Source: Prevotellaceae bacterium (GTDB lineage: Bacteria; Bacteroidota; Bacteroidia; Bacteroidales; UBA932). From it: a DNA stretch of 8,791 bases. The translations under genes and the position numbers were made by a program. The notes beneath the pieces were generated by a model. That model worked only from the letters and a program-made list of their open reading frames with translations. It had not been told where the DNA came from and did no database searches. Position 1 is the stretch's first letter, and every line of letters starts with the position of its first letter. Below, in pieces: positions 7,494 through 8,791 of the stretch. The DNA is taken from NCBI GenBank assembly GCA_031288885.1, contig JAITQP010000107.1, forward strand, positions 1 through 8,791, in the 5' to 3' direction.

Positions 7494-8063
7494 ATGATTT
7501 ATGCAGAGCAACATTTTTCCGCTGGGAAAATAAGGCAGGGCGACACAAAGGAGTTTGAGCAGCTTTTTCGCGCCTACTATAAGCGCTTGTGTAGCTACGC
7601 AAGGAATATCACGGGCAGCGCGCCGGACGCGGAGGATATTGTTTGCGGCATGTTTGTCAGGCTATGGGAAAAGCGAGGGCAGCTGGAGGTGCACACCACC
7701 ATCGAATCATACATTGTGTCGGCGGTGCACCACGACGCGCTCAACTACCTGAAGCACGCAAAAGTAGAGGAGCGATACCGTACAAAAATGGAGCGCCGGT
7801 TGACGCAGCTGGGCTTGCTGAACCCTGAGGGCGACGATACGCCCCTGAGCGATATGCTGGAGAAGGAGCTGAGCGAGCAGCTCGAAAAAGCCCTCCAAAC
7901 CCTGCCGGAGCAGTGCCGCAAGATTTTTGTGCTCCACAACATGGACGGTTTATTCTACCAAAAGGTAGCCGAAGATTTAAACATTTCTATTAATACGGTG
8001 CGAACGCAGCTCACGCGGGCGGTGAGAAAAATGCGCGTTGCTCTCAAGACTTTCGATATGTAG
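7494..8063 (+). CDS. ECF-type RNA polymerase sigma-70 factor
   Basis: This 189-residue extracytoplasmic-function sigma factor is of the kind expanded in Bacteroidota. Region 2 (about 17-62) has EFEQLFRAYYKRLCSYA and DAEDIVCGMFVRLWEK, binding core polymerase and the -10 region. The linker is acidic (about 100-130). Region 4 (137-181) has LPEQCRKIFVLHNMDGLFYQ followed by the helix-turn-helix VAEDLNISINTVRTQLTRA for the -35 element. I chose the ATG at 7494 because the protein from there has the normal ECF start. The frame stays open back to a GTG at 7410, but those residues (Pro-rich, no family resemblance) and the T9/G6 homopolymers before them argue against it. No Shine-Dalgarno is evident. 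A SusC-type transporter gene follows 198 bases later, and no anti-sigma gene is between them. Confidence 0.93.
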   Translation: MIYAEQHFSAGKIRQGDTKEFEQLFRAYYKRLCSYARNITGSAPDAEDIVCGMFVRLWEKRGQLEVHTTIESYIVSAVHHDALNYLKHAKVEERYRTKMERRLTQLGLLNPEGDDTPLSDMLEKELSEQLEKALQTLPEQCRKIFVLHNMDGLFYQKVAEDLNISINTVRTQLTRAVRKMRVALKTFDM

Positions 8064-8083
8064 GGACGCAGCCACGCGTTCCC
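8063..8083 (+). terminator. Hairpin at the sigma factor stop codon, weak terminator candidate
   Basis: GGGACGC (8063-8069) pairs with GCG-T-TCCC (8076-8083), leaving one bulged T and a 6-base loop. It starts at the last base of the sigma factor stop codon. The following CATAATATTATCC is AT-rich but lacks a T-run, so it may be a weak terminator or an mRNA-stabilising stem that separates sigma and SusC expression. Confidence 0.35.
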
Positions 8084-8261
8084 CATAATATTATCCACCT
8101 AATATAGGTTAAACACCGCTAAAAGTTTAGGGGCGCTGTCACATTAATTCGAGCGCAGGTTGTCTTTCAGATATAAAGGGTAAAATTAACCGCTAAGTCG
8201 AGCTGCCTATGGAGCCGCTTCGGGCCCGTACTTCTAAGTTAAACATTAAAAAACAAATCAA

Positions 8262-8791
8262 ATGGAAAAATTAAAAATGAGTGCGTATTCGCATAGAGCA
8301 AACCGCTGGGTGCACCGGATGCAGCAGGCGGCGAGAGCTATAGTAGTAGTGTTTGCGTGCGTAGCGATGTGCCTGTCCGCTGCCTACGCCCAAAGCCAGC
8401 TTTCCGTTTCCGGCACGGTGCGCGATGGCAACGGCGAACCTGTGGTGGGGGCGAGCGTTACGGTAAAGGGCTCCACCATAGGCGTTACCACCGACGTTAG
8501 CGGAGGGTATACCATTACCGCCCCCGCCGACGCTACGCTGGTTTTCTCCTTCTTGGGGTTGAGCGCAAGGGAGGAAGCCGTGAGCGGGCGTGGACGTATT
8601 GACGTGGCGCTGGGCGAGGACGCCCGCACAATTGACGAGGTGGTGGTGGTGGCGTACGGCACGGTGAAGAAGAAAGACCTCACGGGCGCCGTTTCTACGG
8701 TAGATACAAAGGCTATCACGGCGCAATCCAACTCCTCCGTGAGCCGCGCGCTGGAGGGCGCGGTGGCCGGCGTGCAGGTGTCGGCTATGGA
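8262..8791 (+). CDS. SusC/RagA-type TonB-dependent outer-membrane transporter, N-terminal part
   Basis: The gene runs off the right edge; 176 codons are visible. A long, basic signal sequence (residues 1-43, hydrophobic core about 26-42) ends AYA before QSQ. The CarboxypepD_reg-like beta-sandwich follows (about 47-117), with VSGTVRDGNGEPVVGASVTV and GYTI. The TonB box region is IDEVVVVAYGT (124-134), and KKKDLTGAVSTV (136-147) starts the plug, with SRALEGAVAGVQV near the edge. These are hallmarks of SusC-family importers that take up oligosaccharides with a SusD lipoprotein; a SusD gene would be expected beyond the window. There is no STN signalling domain before the beta-sandwich. The ATG at 8262 follows an A-rich leader; an in-frame ATG at 8277 would shorten the basic n-region by five residues. 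Substrate is unknown; the nearby GH92 makes mannose-rich glycans plausible. Confidence 0.93.
   Translation, partial: MEKLKMSAYSHRANRWVHRMQQAARAIVVVFACVAMCLSAAYAQSQLSVSGTVRDGNGEPVVGASVTVKGSTIGVTTDVSGGYTITAPADATLVFSFLGLSAREEAVSGRGRIDVALGEDARTIDEVVVVAYGTVKKKDLTGAVSTVDTKAITAQSNSSVSRALEGAVAGVQVSAM

Noticed and set aside
8271..8731. Minus-strand frames of 115 and 151 codons at the right edge
   Set aside because: They lie opposite a clear SusC signal peptide, CarboxypepD_reg domain and TonB box, which explain the region.

Overview
The window looks like chromosomal DNA from a member of the Bacteroidota, probably Bacteroidales. Three things point there: a SusC-type TonB-dependent transporter at the right edge, -7 promoter elements of the TAnnTTTG type in front of three genes, and start codons preceded by A/T-rich sequence rather than strong Shine-Dalgarno sites. 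Coding DNA is GC-rich and the intergenic DNA is AT-rich. No tRNA, rRNA, CRISPR array, transposase or insertion sequence was seen.

Left part (1-2449, minus strand): a NADP-type malic enzyme with a C-terminal phosphotransacetylase-like domain (maeB). Immediately downstream, and probably co-transcribed, is a short frame running off the window edge. It carries only the C-terminal tail of an AbrB/MazE-type antitoxin. A 427-base divergent intergenic region follows. It holds promoter-like elements for both directions, a 17-of-18 direct repeat, and two perfect or near-perfect tandem hairpins.

Middle part (2877-7071, plus strand): a nucleoside phosphorylase and a SirB1/transglutaminase-core-2 protein are separated by 2 bases and are probably one operon. 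A separately promoted, secreted GH92 alpha-mannosidase comes next.

Right part (7072-8791, plus strand): a 422-base gap contains an 83-base pure (AC)n microsatellite, a GC alternating run and several homopolymers. Then come an ECF sigma factor and the first 176 codons of a SusC-like outer-membrane transporter. GH92, an ECF sigma factor and SusC together suggest the edge of a polysaccharide utilisation locus for mannose-containing glycans. However, the usual FecR-type anti-sigma gene is not between sigma and SusC, and the SusC N-terminus has no signalling (STN) domain.

Most of the window is ordinary metabolism and glycan use. The parts most worth a second look are the dinucleotide microsatellite, the promoter-repeat plus tandem-hairpin block at 2601-2692, and the beheaded antitoxin at the left edge. 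I do not see convincing evidence for a wholly new multi-gene system.
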